A stretch of DNA of 10,428 nucleotides from positions 1 to 10,428 of the forward strand of contig JAJYPO010000074.1 in assembly GCA_021795275.1 (NCBI GenBank), in the 5' to 3' direction. Shown here piece by piece: positions 1 through 6,979 of this stretch. The notes under the pieces are model-generated. The model ran no database searches and had not been told where the DNA came from. It was given only the letters and a program-made list of their open reading frames with translations. The translations under genes were made by a program, and so were the position numbers. Numbering within the stretch: position 1 is the stretch's first letter; each line of letters opens with the position of its first letter. The DNA is from Nitrospirota bacterium. Its GTDB lineage: Bacteria; Nitrospirota_A; Leptospirillia; Leptospirillales; Leptospirillaceae.

Positions 1-371
1 AAACTTGCATATTCGCGAAGTGACGAAACGGATGCGCGCGGGACCTGGGACCCGGAGACGCGGGGAGTCTCGGCCTGAATCCCTTCGCGAGGCGAAAGAT
101 TCTCGGCAGGAGCGGCGGGGGGAGGAGGGGGAAGAGGGGGTGGCGCCTCCGTGGGAGCGGACGCTTCGGGGGAGTCGCCCGACTTGGAGGCCTTGATCCG
201 GACAATGACGCTGGCCTCGACTCGGGACATGCCGTGGGACCGGGCATAGTCTTCCGCTTCCTTTTCAACATTCTTGCGGATGAAAAACGGAACCTTCTTC
301 AGCAATGCCTGGGCATCATCTGTCCAGGGAATCCCCGAGTCTTCCTGGTCTTTCGCCTCATCCGCCGCCAT
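1..371 (-). CDS. PCP_red-domain protein with proline-rich linker (partial, runs off left edge)
   Basis: The minus-strand reading frame is open from an ATG at 369-371 to the window edge, giving 123 residues with no stop. An AGGGAGGA ribosome binding site (381-388) lies 9 nt upstream. Residues about 14-60 match my knowledge of the PCP_red domain, the small domain at the C-terminus of the BchB subunit of light-independent protochlorophyllide reductase: W16, then VPFFIRKNVEKEAEDYA at 27-43, then a G-x(3)-V-E-A-SVI stretch. Residues about 65-95 are low complexity, rich in Pro, Ala and Ser, with a run of five prolines at 81-85, and look like a flexible linker to something outside the window. No chlorophyll genes are visible, so the BchB role is unlikely. 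In non-photosynthetic bacteria the domain is probably a small helical or DNA-binding-like module, and its function is unknown. It is divergently transcribed from the dciA-like gene. The domain call is fairly sure; the role is not. Confidence 0.72.
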   Translation of the reverse strand, partial: MAADEAKDQEDSGIPWTDDAQALLKKVPFFIRKNVEKEAEDYARSHGMSRVEASVIVRIKASKSGDSPEASAPTEAPPPLPPPPPAAPAENLSPREGIQAETPRVSGSQVPRASVSSLREYAS

Positions 372-569
372 AACCGTCCGTCCTCCCTTAGGTCAATACT
401 TCCGAAGCACATCCTCTCCGGCCTTCATAAGCATCACCGGCAGGCAGGGCCCGAAGCCCTGTCCTTCCTCAACATCCGACCTCTTGCCTCAAACGGGAAT
501 CGCGGGCTATTATGCCACAGGAATCAAAAAAGTCGCAAATCCACTCCTTTAATCCATAAGGCCGCATCC
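372..569. other. Divergent intergenic region
   Basis: This 198-nt stretch separates two divergent genes. It holds the ribosome binding site of the left gene and a candidate promoter for the right gene, given separately. A short minus-strand open frame ending at a TGA near 393-395 reads like protein, but it has an in-frame stop about 30 codons upstream and no good start, so I do not call it a gene. Confidence 0.6.
484..513 (+). promoter_or_regulatory. Candidate sigma-70 promoter for dciA-like gene
   Basis: TTGCCT (484-489) and TATTAT (508-513) are separated by 18 nt. The -10 matches the consensus at five of six bases and the -35 at three. Transcription would begin about 50 nt before the dciA-like ATG. 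The call rests on the motifs only. Confidence 0.4.
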
Positions 570-1088
570 ATGGAACCCCCGGATTTTCCGTCAACATTCG
601 CTTCCATGCATGCGGTCTCCAGAAAAGTGGCCGCCTCGCTCGGGTGGGAACGGGAAGCGGATCTCCGGGAGATTGCCCGCCAGTGGAAGGAGATCTTCGG
701 AGATCCCATCGGGCGGGTCTCCTATCCCTCCGCCCTCCTCGAAAAGGAACTGGTCATCGCCTGCTCCTCGGCTCTCTGGAAGCGCGAACTCACCTATCTC
801 CTTCCCGAAATCCGCACCAAGCTCCTGGAGGCCTGCCCCCGTCTCTCCGGGAAAGCACTCGCCTTCAGGGTCGTTCGTCCTTTTTCTCCCCCCGTTCCTG
901 ACAAGGCCGCAGCTGTTATAAGACCGGCGGTGATCGAATCCCTCTGGGCCCGGGCCGAAGAGATCGCCTCAAGGCTCCCGGAACCCCTGCAGGAACGGGG
1001 ACGCGCCTTTATCCTCCGGCAGATGCTCAGGGGCCTCACCCTATCTGGCGAGGAGAACCCTGGGCACCCGGACCCTCCGGAGAGGTGA
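570..1088 (+). CDS. dciA: DciA-like (DUF721) replicative helicase loader protein
   Basis: The protein has 172 residues. DciA proteins load or help load the replicative helicase DnaB at the origin in bacteria that lack the DnaC/DnaI loaders. The family pattern is visible at residues about 35-100: a tryptophan and a Gly-Asp-Pro turn (W39, GDPIGRVSYP 44-53), then a hydrophobic strand and the LW-x-REL signature (LVIACSSALWKREL 61-74), then a helix and the strand ALAFRVVRP at 96-104. The C-terminal half is less conserved and ends in a Pro/Glu-rich tail. I chose the ATG at 570 because it gives a normal family length and has a weak AAGG (558-561) 8 nt upstream. An in-frame ATG at 606 is possible but has no ribosome binding site. 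The frame stays open upstream to about 234, but that part is not protein-like and overlaps the divergent gene. The family call is good, the exact start less so. Confidence 0.75.
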   Translation: MEPPDFPSTFASMHAVSRKVAASLGWEREADLREIARQWKEIFGDPIGRVSYPSALLEKELVIACSSALWKRELTYLLPEIRTKLLEACPRLSGKALAFRVVRPFSPPVPDKAAAVIRPAVIESLWARAEEIASRLPEPLQERGRAFILRQMLRGLTLSGEENPGHPDPPER

Positions 1089-1089
1089 T

Positions 1090-1119
1090 TGTTCCGGTCC
1101 GGGCCTTAATGCTAGGATG
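1090..1119 (+). promoter_or_regulatory. Possible promoter for the ttuB-ttuA operon
   Basis: TTGTTC (1090-1095) and TAGGAT (1114-1119) are spaced by 18 nt, with a TGC just before the -10 box (extended -10 type). Matches are modest: three of six at -35 and four of six at -10. The 77-nt gap after the dciA-like gene leaves room for a separate promoter, but read-through from dciA is equally possible. Confidence 0.28.
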
Positions 1120-1165
1120 ACTAGAAATCGCATCTTTTCTTCATTCATCCAGCAAGGAACCCGAT

Positions 1166-1414
1166 ATGGATCCGGACACTCCCCTCTTGATTCCCCCTCC
1201 CGAACGGAGCCTGACTGTCGTCAACCACCAGACCGGGACAATCCTTCACCTTAAGCCCGTGAAAACAGTCCAGGCCCTCCTGGGGGTTCTTGGCTTTTCC
1301 CCGGAGACCGTCCTCGTCATCCAGAAGGATGCCCTCCTCTGCGACGACGATCCCATCGATCCGGGCCAGCCTGTCGAAGTGAGACCCGTCATATCCGGGG
1401 GATCCCATTCATGA
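1166..1414 (+). CDS. ThiS/MoaD/TtuB-like ubiquitin-fold sulfur carrier protein
   Basis: This is an 82-residue protein with the beta-grasp pattern of small sulfur carriers: strand LTVVN, strand TILHLKP, helix KTVQALLGVLGF (33-44), the motif SPETVLVIQKDALLCDDDPI (45-64), and the closing strand VEVRPVISGG (70-79). These proteins carry sulfur as a C-terminal Gly-Gly thiocarboxylate. In Thermus, TtuB passes it to TtuA for 2-thiolation of tRNA; the downstream TtuA-like gene, overlapping by ATGA, points to that role over thiamine or molybdopterin synthesis. The ATG has AAGGAA (1154-1159) 6 nt upstream. One oddity is that Gly78-Gly79 is followed by Ser-His-Ser before the stop, so the tail would have to be removed before adenylation by an E1-like enzyme. 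No E1-like or protease gene is in the window. An alternative is a ThiS or MoaD paralogue used for another sulfur pathway. Confidence 0.78.
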   Translation: MDPDTPLLIPPPERSLTVVNHQTGTILHLKPVKTVQALLGVLGFSPETVLVIQKDALLCDDDPIDPGQPVEVRPVISGGSHS

Positions 1415-2376
1415 AGTGCCGGGCCTGCACAAAAAAGGCGGTCATCAAGCTTCCCAGCCACAACAGCGCCTTTTGTCCGGAATGCTTCGACCGGTTTGTC
1501 CTCTCCCAGGTCGGGCGCGCCATCGACGAACACAAGATGATCGCCCCCGACGACCATGTCCTTGTCGCGGTCTCGGGAGGAAAGGATTCGCTGGCCCTCT
1601 GGGAAATCCTGATGCGGCTGGGGTATAAGACGACCGGATTTCATCTCGATCTCGGCATCGGAGACTACTCCAGGGAGAGCCGGGGCCATGTCGAATCCTT
1701 CGCCAGCCGTCACCATCTCCCGCTCGTGGTGGAATCTCTCCGGGAGGAGGTCGAGGGATCGGTCACGGACATCGCCCGGGCGACCCGGCGACCGGCGTGC
1801 TCCGGCTGCGGTCTCTCCAAGCGGTATTTCTTCAACAGGACGGCACTCCGGATCGGGGCCTCGGTCCTTGCCACCGGACATAACCTGGATGACGAGGCGT
1901 CGAGGCTCTTCGGAAATCTCCTCCACTGGCACGACGAATACCTGGCGAAGAACCGTCCGGATCTTCCGGCCATCAAGGGTCTCTCCAAAAAGGTCAAGCC
2001 GCTGGTGCGGCTCACCGAAAAGGAGATGGCCTCCTACGCCTTCCTCCGGAAAATCCCCTATGTCCTCAAGGAGTGCCCCCATTCGGTGGATGCCAAGCAG
2101 CTCCTCTACAAGAAGCTGCTAAACGAGGTCGAGGCGGCTTCGCCCGGCACAAAGCACGCCTTCCTCTTCGGATTTCTCGAACGGATCGACACGTTTTACC
2201 CCGAATCAGAAATCCCGGAAGAGGAAGAGGAAGAGGAGACCGATCTCTCCCCCGAGGGACAGTGCGAGCGCTGCGGTGAAATCTCATGGACACCCGTCTG
2301 CAGTTTCTGCCGGCTCAAGGAGCGGGTCCGGGAGGAGCTCGCCAAAAATGGGGAGAAAGAGCCCCGCCCTTCCTGA
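1411..2376 (+). CDS. ttuA: TtuA-like tRNA 2-thiolation enzyme (PP-loop ATPase, TtcA/Ncs6 superfamily)
   Basis: This 321-residue enzyme activates a tRNA uridine with ATP and replaces its 2-oxygen with sulfur. Motifs in order: N-terminal zinc site C3/C6/C22/C25; PP-loop SGGKDS at 55-60; CSGCG with C130 and C133; TGHNLDDEA at 155-163; C222 in the ECPH context; C-terminal zinc site C285/C288/C297/C300. C130, C133 and C222 fall where I recall the three [4Fe-4S] ligands of Thermus TtuA, and zinc ribbons at both ends separate this group from E. coli-type TtcA. Its ATG overlaps the stop of the upstream sulfur-carrier gene (ATGA), so translation is probably coupled. A run of seven glutamates at 270-276 sits just before the C-terminal zinc site and is unusual. 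The tRNA target (position 54, as in Thermus, or another site such as 34) cannot be read from sequence. Superfamily is certain; the TtuA subgroup is likely. Confidence 0.86.
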   Translation: MKCRACTKKAVIKLPSHNSAFCPECFDRFVLSQVGRAIDEHKMIAPDDHVLVAVSGGKDSLALWEILMRLGYKTTGFHLDLGIGDYSRESRGHVESFASRHHLPLVVESLREEVEGSVTDIARATRRPACSGCGLSKRYFFNRTALRIGASVLATGHNLDDEASRLFGNLLHWHDEYLAKNRPDLPAIKGLSKKVKPLVRLTEKEMASYAFLRKIPYVLKECPHSVDAKQLLYKKLLNEVEAASPGTKHAFLFGFLERIDTFYPESEIPEEEEEEETDLSPEGQCERCGEISWTPVCSFCRLKERVREELAKNGEKEPRPS

Positions 2377-2390
2377 GGATCCGTCTCCTT

Positions 2391-4898
2391 CTAATGCTGC
2401 CAGAGGATCCGGTGATATTCGAGTGGAACCTTCACCCCCTCGTGGAAGGGTATCACCCGGAGGGTATAATCCCCCACGGGACGGTCGCCCGGAACGGTCG
2501 CCTGAAAGATGAAGCCGTTCCTGGCCCCGGAGAGAATTTTCGTTCTGTCCATGGCCTTCCGGAAGGGGGGACCTCCCCTCGGGGCATTCGCATAGACCTC
2601 GACCCGCACATCCTCGGGAGCGATTTCTCCAAGCCAGACGGGACATTCAATCAAATGACCCTCCGCGGATTCCTGGACGGTCTCTGATCCGAAACGGATC
2701 CCTTCCCAGTTCCTGTCCAGATGCTCCTTCCAGGCGTCTATCCCTCGGGCCTGGGCCCCGCCGTTGGCCTGGCGGGACTCATAGGCATCGGCGGCCGGCA
2801 GGTAGGCCCTTTCGAGATACTCCCTGACCATGCGATCGGTGTTGTAGACCGGCGTGAGCGTCGCCATGCTGGCCCGGACCCGGCTGATCCATCGCAAAGG
2901 GATTCCCCGTTCGTCCCGGTCGTAGAAGTCCGGGACCACGCTCTGCTCCAGGATCCGGTAAAGATCTTCGGCATCCCGCCGATCGCGAGAGGGATCCTCG
3001 AAGGATGAGTCGTCGCCGATCGCCCACCCCACTTCGGGGCGATAGGCTTCCTCCCACCAGCCGTCCCTTATCGAGCAGTTCAGGCCCCCGTTGACAAGAA
3101 CCTTCATGCCGCTCGTCCCGGAAGCCTCCCAGGGCCGGCGGGGGCAGTTGACCCAGAGGTCGATTCCTCCGACCAGCGTCTGGGCCACATTCATGTCGTA
3201 ATCGCTCAGGAAAAAGACTGTTCCGTGGGTCCGGGGGTCGGAGGCGAAATGGACCCACTCCTGGATGAACCCTTTCCCCGCCGTGTCCTGGGGATGGGCC
3301 TTTCCGGCCACAAGGATCCGGACCGGCCTGTCCGGATGGGAGAGGATGCGGATCAGCCGCTCATGGTCGAAAAGGAGAAGATTCGGGCGCTTGTAGGAGG
3401 TGAAGCGGCGGGCAAGCCCGATATAGAGGGCATTCGGATCCAGAAAGGGAAGGGGCGCGCTCTCGCCCCTGACGGATCTTTGCCGGACAAGATGGCGCTG
3501 GACCCCTTCGAGCATGGAGATCCGGTTCTTCATGCGGAGCTCCCACAAGGATTCGTCGGAAGCGGCGAAGATCTCCTGGGCAGGCTCCGGTGATCCGTCC
3601 CGGTGAATCCTGCGTTTGGGGACCTTTTCCGTCCAGAAGGCATCGGAGACCAGGGAGTCCCAGGAGAGGGTGTGGATCCCGTTGGTGATATGGGTGACCG
3701 GCACCTCCACCACCGGCCAGCGATCAAAGAGGGGGGAGAAGATCTTCCGGCTGACCTCTCCGTGGATGCGGCTCACCCCGTTGATGAAGCCGCTCCCGGC
3801 GATGGCCAGCCGGGCCATGTTGAAGGGCTCCTTGTCGTCTTCGGGATTCATCCGGCCCAGCCCCAGGAGTTCCTTGTCCGTCAGGTTCCATTCCTTCTGG
3901 TAAAGGGAGAAAAACTGGTGGAAGAGCCCCGGATCGAAAGCGTCGAAGCCGGCAGGCACCGGGGTGTGGGTGGTGAAGACATTTCCGGCCCGGGTCACCT
4001 GAAGGGCGTGGTGAAAGTCCGAGATCTTCTCCCGCACCATCCAGGCATGGGCCCGCTCCAGGATGGCGAAGGCCGGATGGCCTTCATTGATGTGGAGAAC
4101 GTTCACGTCGATTCCCAGGGCATGAAGCACCCGGTAGCCCCCGATTCCCAGGACCATCTCCTGGACGAGCCGCATCTCCCGTCCCCCTTCGTAGAGCTCT
4201 CCGGTGATGCCCCGGTCCATGGGAGTGTTGACAGGGTCGTTCGAGTCGAGGAGATAGAGGGTCGTCATTCCCAGACGGACCTGCCAGACACGGAGGATCA
4301 GGGTCCGTCCCGGAAGGGGAATGGGAATCCGGAGCCATTGGCCCGTCGAGCCGCGCAGGGGACTGATGGGAAGAGAATCCGGATCGTTGTAGGGGTAGCT
4401 TTCGATCTGCTCCCCCTGGGCATTGACCACCTGCCGGAAATACCCTTTCTGGAAGAGGAGCCCGACCCCTACCAGGGGAACGCCAAGGTCCTCCGCGCTT
4501 TTCAGATGATCTCCCGCCAGGATCCCCAATCCTCCGGCATAGATGGGAAGGGATTCGGACAGACCGAACTCCATGCTGAAGTAGGCAACCGTACGGAGAG
4601 GGGAGCGGCCGTAATGCTGGGAATACCAGGAGGGAGCATGATCCTCCTGGCTCCAGAGATTGTGGACCTCTGCGATCCGGGCCAGAAATTCTCCGTTCTG
4701 GGCCAGGGCGTTCAGGTGGGCGACCGAGACGGTCTGGAGAATGAGCCAGGGATTCCGGATGAGCTTCCAAAGAACCGGATCAAGCTGGTTCCAGAGTTCG
4801 TCGGCCCGATGGTTCCAGGTCCACCGGAGATCGAGCGCCATCTCCACGAGCGGTTCAAGTCCCTGCGGCAGATCCCTTGTCCTGTAACGCTCAAGCAT
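2391..4898 (-). CDS. glgP: Alpha-glucan phosphorylase, short bacterial/archaeal type
   Basis: This cytoplasmic, PLP-dependent enzyme of 835 residues releases glucose-1-phosphate from glycogen or maltodextrin. Residues about 1-110 match the DUF3417 head of this subfamily (PLVEMALDLRWTWNH 16-30, then VAYFSMEFGLSESLPIYAGG 104-123). The catalytic part shows GNVFTTHTPVPAG 305-317, ARRFTSYKRPNLL 496-508 and the PLP-site motif EASGTSGMK 591-599, with K599 as the predicted Schiff-base lysine. The C-terminal about 100 residues look like the beta-rich tail seen in long members. I chose ATG 4896-4898 because CGGGAGGATAAA places GGAGG (4904-4908) 5 nt upstream; an upstream in-frame start at 4985 would lie inside ackA. 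The gene starts 1 nt after the ackA stop, and its ribosome binding site is inside the ackA end, so the two are probably translationally coupled. It ends 14 nt from the convergent ttuA, and I see no clear terminator between them. Confidence 0.93.
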   Translation of the reverse strand: MLERYRTRDLPQGLEPLVEMALDLRWTWNHRADELWNQLDPVLWKLIRNPWLILQTVSVAHLNALAQNGEFLARIAEVHNLWSQEDHAPSWYSQHYGRSPLRTVAYFSMEFGLSESLPIYAGGLGILAGDHLKSAEDLGVPLVGVGLLFQKGYFRQVVNAQGEQIESYPYNDPDSLPISPLRGSTGQWLRIPIPLPGRTLILRVWQVRLGMTTLYLLDSNDPVNTPMDRGITGELYEGGREMRLVQEMVLGIGGYRVLHALGIDVNVLHINEGHPAFAILERAHAWMVREKISDFHHALQVTRAGNVFTTHTPVPAGFDAFDPGLFHQFFSLYQKEWNLTDKELLGLGRMNPEDDKEPFNMARLAIAGSGFINGVSRIHGEVSRKIFSPLFDRWPVVEVPVTHITNGIHTLSWDSLVSDAFWTEKVPKRRIHRDGSPEPAQEIFAASDESLWELRMKNRISMLEGVQRHLVRQRSVRGESAPLPFLDPNALYIGLARRFTSYKRPNLLLFDHERLIRILSHPDRPVRILVAGKAHPQDTAGKGFIQEWVHFASDPRTHGTVFFLSDYDMNVAQTLVGGIDLWVNCPRRPWEASGTSGMKVLVNGGLNCSIRDGWWEEAYRPEVGWAIGDDSSFEDPSRDRRDAEDLYRILEQSVVPDFYDRDERGIPLRWISRVRASMATLTPVYNTDRMVREYLERAYLPAADAYESRQANGGAQARGIDAWKEHLDRNWEGIRFGSETVQESAEGHLIECPVWLGEIAPEDVRVEVYANAPRGGPPFRKAMDRTKILSGARNGFIFQATVPGDRPVGDYTLRVIPFHEGVKVPLEYHRILWQH

Positions 4899-4899
4899 T

Positions 4900-6027
4900 T
4901 TATCCTCCCGGTTTCGGTAATCCATTTTCCCATGTGGCCAGAAGACGTTCGGTCTCCCGGGCGATGGTCCGGTCCTCGCGGGCATGGAGGGCCCAGACCT
5001 CGATCCGGGATTCCTTTCCGGAAACCCTCCGGTCTCCCGAGCCTGAGCGGTTGGCTTCGACGTCCTCGCACACCCCGAGAACCCCCAGCCGATCCATGAC
5101 GGCGCTTCGGGCCCGCCACGAATGCTCCCCCACGCCTCCCGTCAGAACAAGGGCCTCGATCCCCCCCAGGACGGCGGCATAAGCCCCGACCGTCGCGACG
5201 ACGGAATAGACGGCCTTTTCGAAGGCCAATGCGGCCCGGGAGTCGCCCATTAGGCTCCGCTCCTCGATCTCGCGAAAGTCCGAAATCCCTCCCGAGAGGG
5301 CGAAGAGGCCCGAGCGATGGTTCAGGGCCTCCTCCACTTCCTCCGGAGAGTATCCTTTCCGGAGAAGCAAGGGAACAATTCCCGGATCGATCGACCCGGG
5401 CCGGGATCCCATGACAAGGCCATCCAGCGGGGTGAGCCCCATCGATGTGTCGACCGATCGGCCCTGGCGGATGGCACAGGCCGAGGCCCCGTTTCCCCAG
5501 TGGACAGCGACCAGATGTTCCGGGAGGGGACGGGTCATGAGCCGGGGGAGCCGATGGACGATGTCGTCGTAAGAGAGTCCATGAAAGCCGTACTTCTCGA
5601 TGGCCTCCTTTTCCTCCCATTCCGGGGGAATGGCATAACGTCGGGCGACCTCCGGCAGGGTCCGGTGAAACTGGGTGTCGAAGACAGCCACCACATCCAG
5701 GGCGTGGCCCATCCCGGTCAGGGCGGAAAGAACTCGGATGGCGACGGGGAGATGAAGGGGGGCGAGAGGGATGAGATCCGTCAAAGCTTTGATGACCCGG
5801 GGTTCGACCACAACGCTGGCTCCAAAGGATCGCCCTCCGTGAACCACCCGGACACCGATCCCCTCGGGCGGACGCTCATGGCTCCAAAGGTCAAGCTCCG
5901 AGAGGGCGCTTTGAACCCCCTCCACGGAGTCTTCCAGGGGGATTTCGTGGTCGGAGAGGATTTCCTCCCCCTCGAGAAGAGTCGCCTTGAGGGAGGAAGA
6001 GCCGGGGTTCACGGAAAGCACACGCAT
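4900..6027 (-). CDS. ackA: Acetate kinase
   Basis: This 375-residue member of the ASKHA fold interconverts acetyl phosphate + ADP and acetate + ATP. Active-site residues known from Methanosarcina AckA appear in order: N7, S10, S12 and K14 in VNPGSSSLK; R60 (GVRVVHGG); H92 (APLHLP); D117 (VFDTQFH); H149 (GFHGLSY); the HWGNGAS loop 176-182; VDTSMGLTPLDGLVMGSRPG 192-211 with R209; LTGGVGEHS 295-303; E351. APLHLP replaces the usual APLHNP and GVGEHS the usual GIGEN, so it is somewhat divergent but complete. I chose ATG 6025-6027 because AAGGA (6034-6038) lies 6 nt upstream and the protein then begins right at the fold; a GTG at 6058-6060 would add 11 residues with a poorer site. It is the first gene of an ackA-glgP operon. 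No phosphotransacetylase or phosphoketolase gene is present here; a phosphoketolase elsewhere could supply acetyl phosphate. Confidence 0.94.
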   Translation of the reverse strand: MRVLSVNPGSSSLKATLLEGEEILSDHEIPLEDSVEGVQSALSELDLWSHERPPEGIGVRVVHGGRSFGASVVVEPRVIKALTDLIPLAPLHLPVAIRVLSALTGMGHALDVVAVFDTQFHRTLPEVARRYAIPPEWEEKEAIEKYGFHGLSYDDIVHRLPRLMTRPLPEHLVAVHWGNGASACAIRQGRSVDTSMGLTPLDGLVMGSRPGSIDPGIVPLLLRKGYSPEEVEEALNHRSGLFALSGGISDFREIEERSLMGDSRAALAFEKAVYSVVATVGAYAAVLGGIEALVLTGGVGEHSWRARSAVMDRLGVLGVCEDVEANRSGSGDRRVSGKESRIEVWALHAREDRTIARETERLLATWENGLPKPGG

Positions 6028-6074
6028 CGGAGGTCCTTGGTCGGGGATCTTTCTGGTCACTTCCGGTCGACCCG

Positions 6075-6103
6075 ATCATAACACGATCACGACAAGGTGG
6101 CGA
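6075..6103 (-). promoter_or_regulatory. Candidate extended -10 promoter for ackA-glgP
   Basis: On the minus strand, TCGCCA (6098-6103) and TATGAT (6075-6080) are separated by 17 nt, and TGT precedes the -10 box, giving the extended -10 form TGnTATGAT. The -10 matches the consensus at five of six and the -35 at four. Transcription would start about 40 nt before the ackA ATG. The 133-nt gap between ackA and the upstream phosphoesterase gene supports a separate transcription unit. Confidence 0.5.
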
Positions 6104-6160
6104 CCGGTCAAATCCTTTAAAAACCGCCAAGAGACGCAACCCTCCCCCAAGCCCCGGAAG

Positions 6161-6979
6161 TCACCCTCCCGCCATTTCTTCAAGGGACCGCTCCCGGAGC
6201 CTCGTCACATCCGGATCCCGGGGGCGTCGATCCCCCCAGAGCAGGATTTCAAAGCGCCCGCTGTGGGATTCGACCAGGGCCGAGCCGTGTTCCACCCAAT
6301 CCCCCGTGTTCAGATAAACGACCCCGTCCCTTTCAAGAGAGGCGGGAAAATGAATGTGACCGCAGATGACTCCGTCCATCCCGCGGTTCTTTGCGGCCAT
6401 CGCCAGAATCCCTTCATATTCCCCGATGAACCGGGTCACCTTCTTGACCCGGTTCTTGACGGCCCGGGAGAGGGACCATCGGCTTGTCCGGCCAAGAAGG
6501 CGGTTGACAAAACAGAGAATCTGGTTGACCCGGAGGAGGACCGAGTACCCCCAGTCGCCGGCCCGGGTCAGCCAGGGAAGGGTCTTTAGACAAAGGTCGA
6601 AGGCGTCCCCGTGAATCACAAGATATTGTCGTCCGTCCACCCCCTGGTGGATCCATTCCCGGGCAATTTCCAGATCTCCGAAATGAACATTCCCTCGCTC
6701 CAGGACCTTGTCGAGAAAGAAATGGACGGGATCATGGTTGCCCTGAATGTAGACGACCTTGGTTCCGTGACGGGACTTTCTGAGAATCTTCTGGATGACG
6801 GTGCTGTGGGTTTCCGGCCAGAACCAGTTGCGTTTGAGTTGCCAGAAGTCAAGGATGTCTCCCACGAGATAGAGGGTGTCGCAGTCCGTCTCCCGAAGAA
6901 AATCCAGCAGAAGATCGACCCGGCAGTCCCGGGTCCCGAGATGGACATCGGAAATGAAGATCGATCGGTAACGTGTCAT
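6161..6979 (-). CDS. LpxH-like metallophosphoesterase (putative UDP-2,3-diacylglucosamine diphosphatase)
   Basis: This 272-residue calcineurin-type phosphoesterase has all five metal-binding motifs: SDVHLG with D11 and H13; GDILDFW with D41; GNHD with N81, H82 and D83; HGD with H123; GHIH with H208 and H210. The order, the DFW after the second aspartate, the long helical insert between HGD and GHIH (about 126-200) and the length match the LpxH-like group that splits UDP-diacylglucosamine to lipid X and UMP in lipid A synthesis. The helical insert probably contacts the membrane and the acyl chains. AGGAGG (6985-6990) lies 5 nt before the ATG, and the ATG overlaps the stop of the glycosyltransferase gene, so both are likely made together. 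Other lipid or nucleotide phosphoesterase activity is possible, since these motifs alone do not fix the substrate. Confidence 0.85.
   Translation of the reverse strand: MTRYRSIFISDVHLGTRDCRVDLLLDFLRETDCDTLYLVGDILDFWQLKRNWFWPETHSTVIQKILRKSRHGTKVVYIQGNHDPVHFFLDKVLERGNVHFGDLEIAREWIHQGVDGRQYLVIHGDAFDLCLKTLPWLTRAGDWGYSVLLRVNQILCFVNRLLGRTSRWSLSRAVKNRVKKVTRFIGEYEGILAMAAKNRGMDGVICGHIHFPASLERDGVVYLNTGDWVEHGSALVESHSGRFEILLWGDRRPRDPDVTRLRERSLEEMAGG

Noticed and set aside
393..485. Short minus-strand frame ending in PVMLMKAGEDVLRKY
   Set aside because: It reads somewhat like protein, but an in-frame stop lies about 30 codons upstream and no start codon has a ribosome binding site; too little to call a gene.
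1246..2082. Minus-strand open frame of 278 codons opposite ttuA
   Set aside because: It is antisense to a gene with full catalytic and zinc motifs, and has no ribosome binding site or domain of its own.
2377..2390. Possible bidirectional terminator between convergent ttuA and glgP
   Set aside because: Only a 4-bp imperfect stem can be drawn in the 14-nt gap and there is no T-run.
3603..5099. Long plus-strand open frame (498 codons) across glgP and ackA
   Set aside because: It lies opposite two genes with complete family motifs and its translation shows no recognisable domain; it is a GC-rich antisense shadow.
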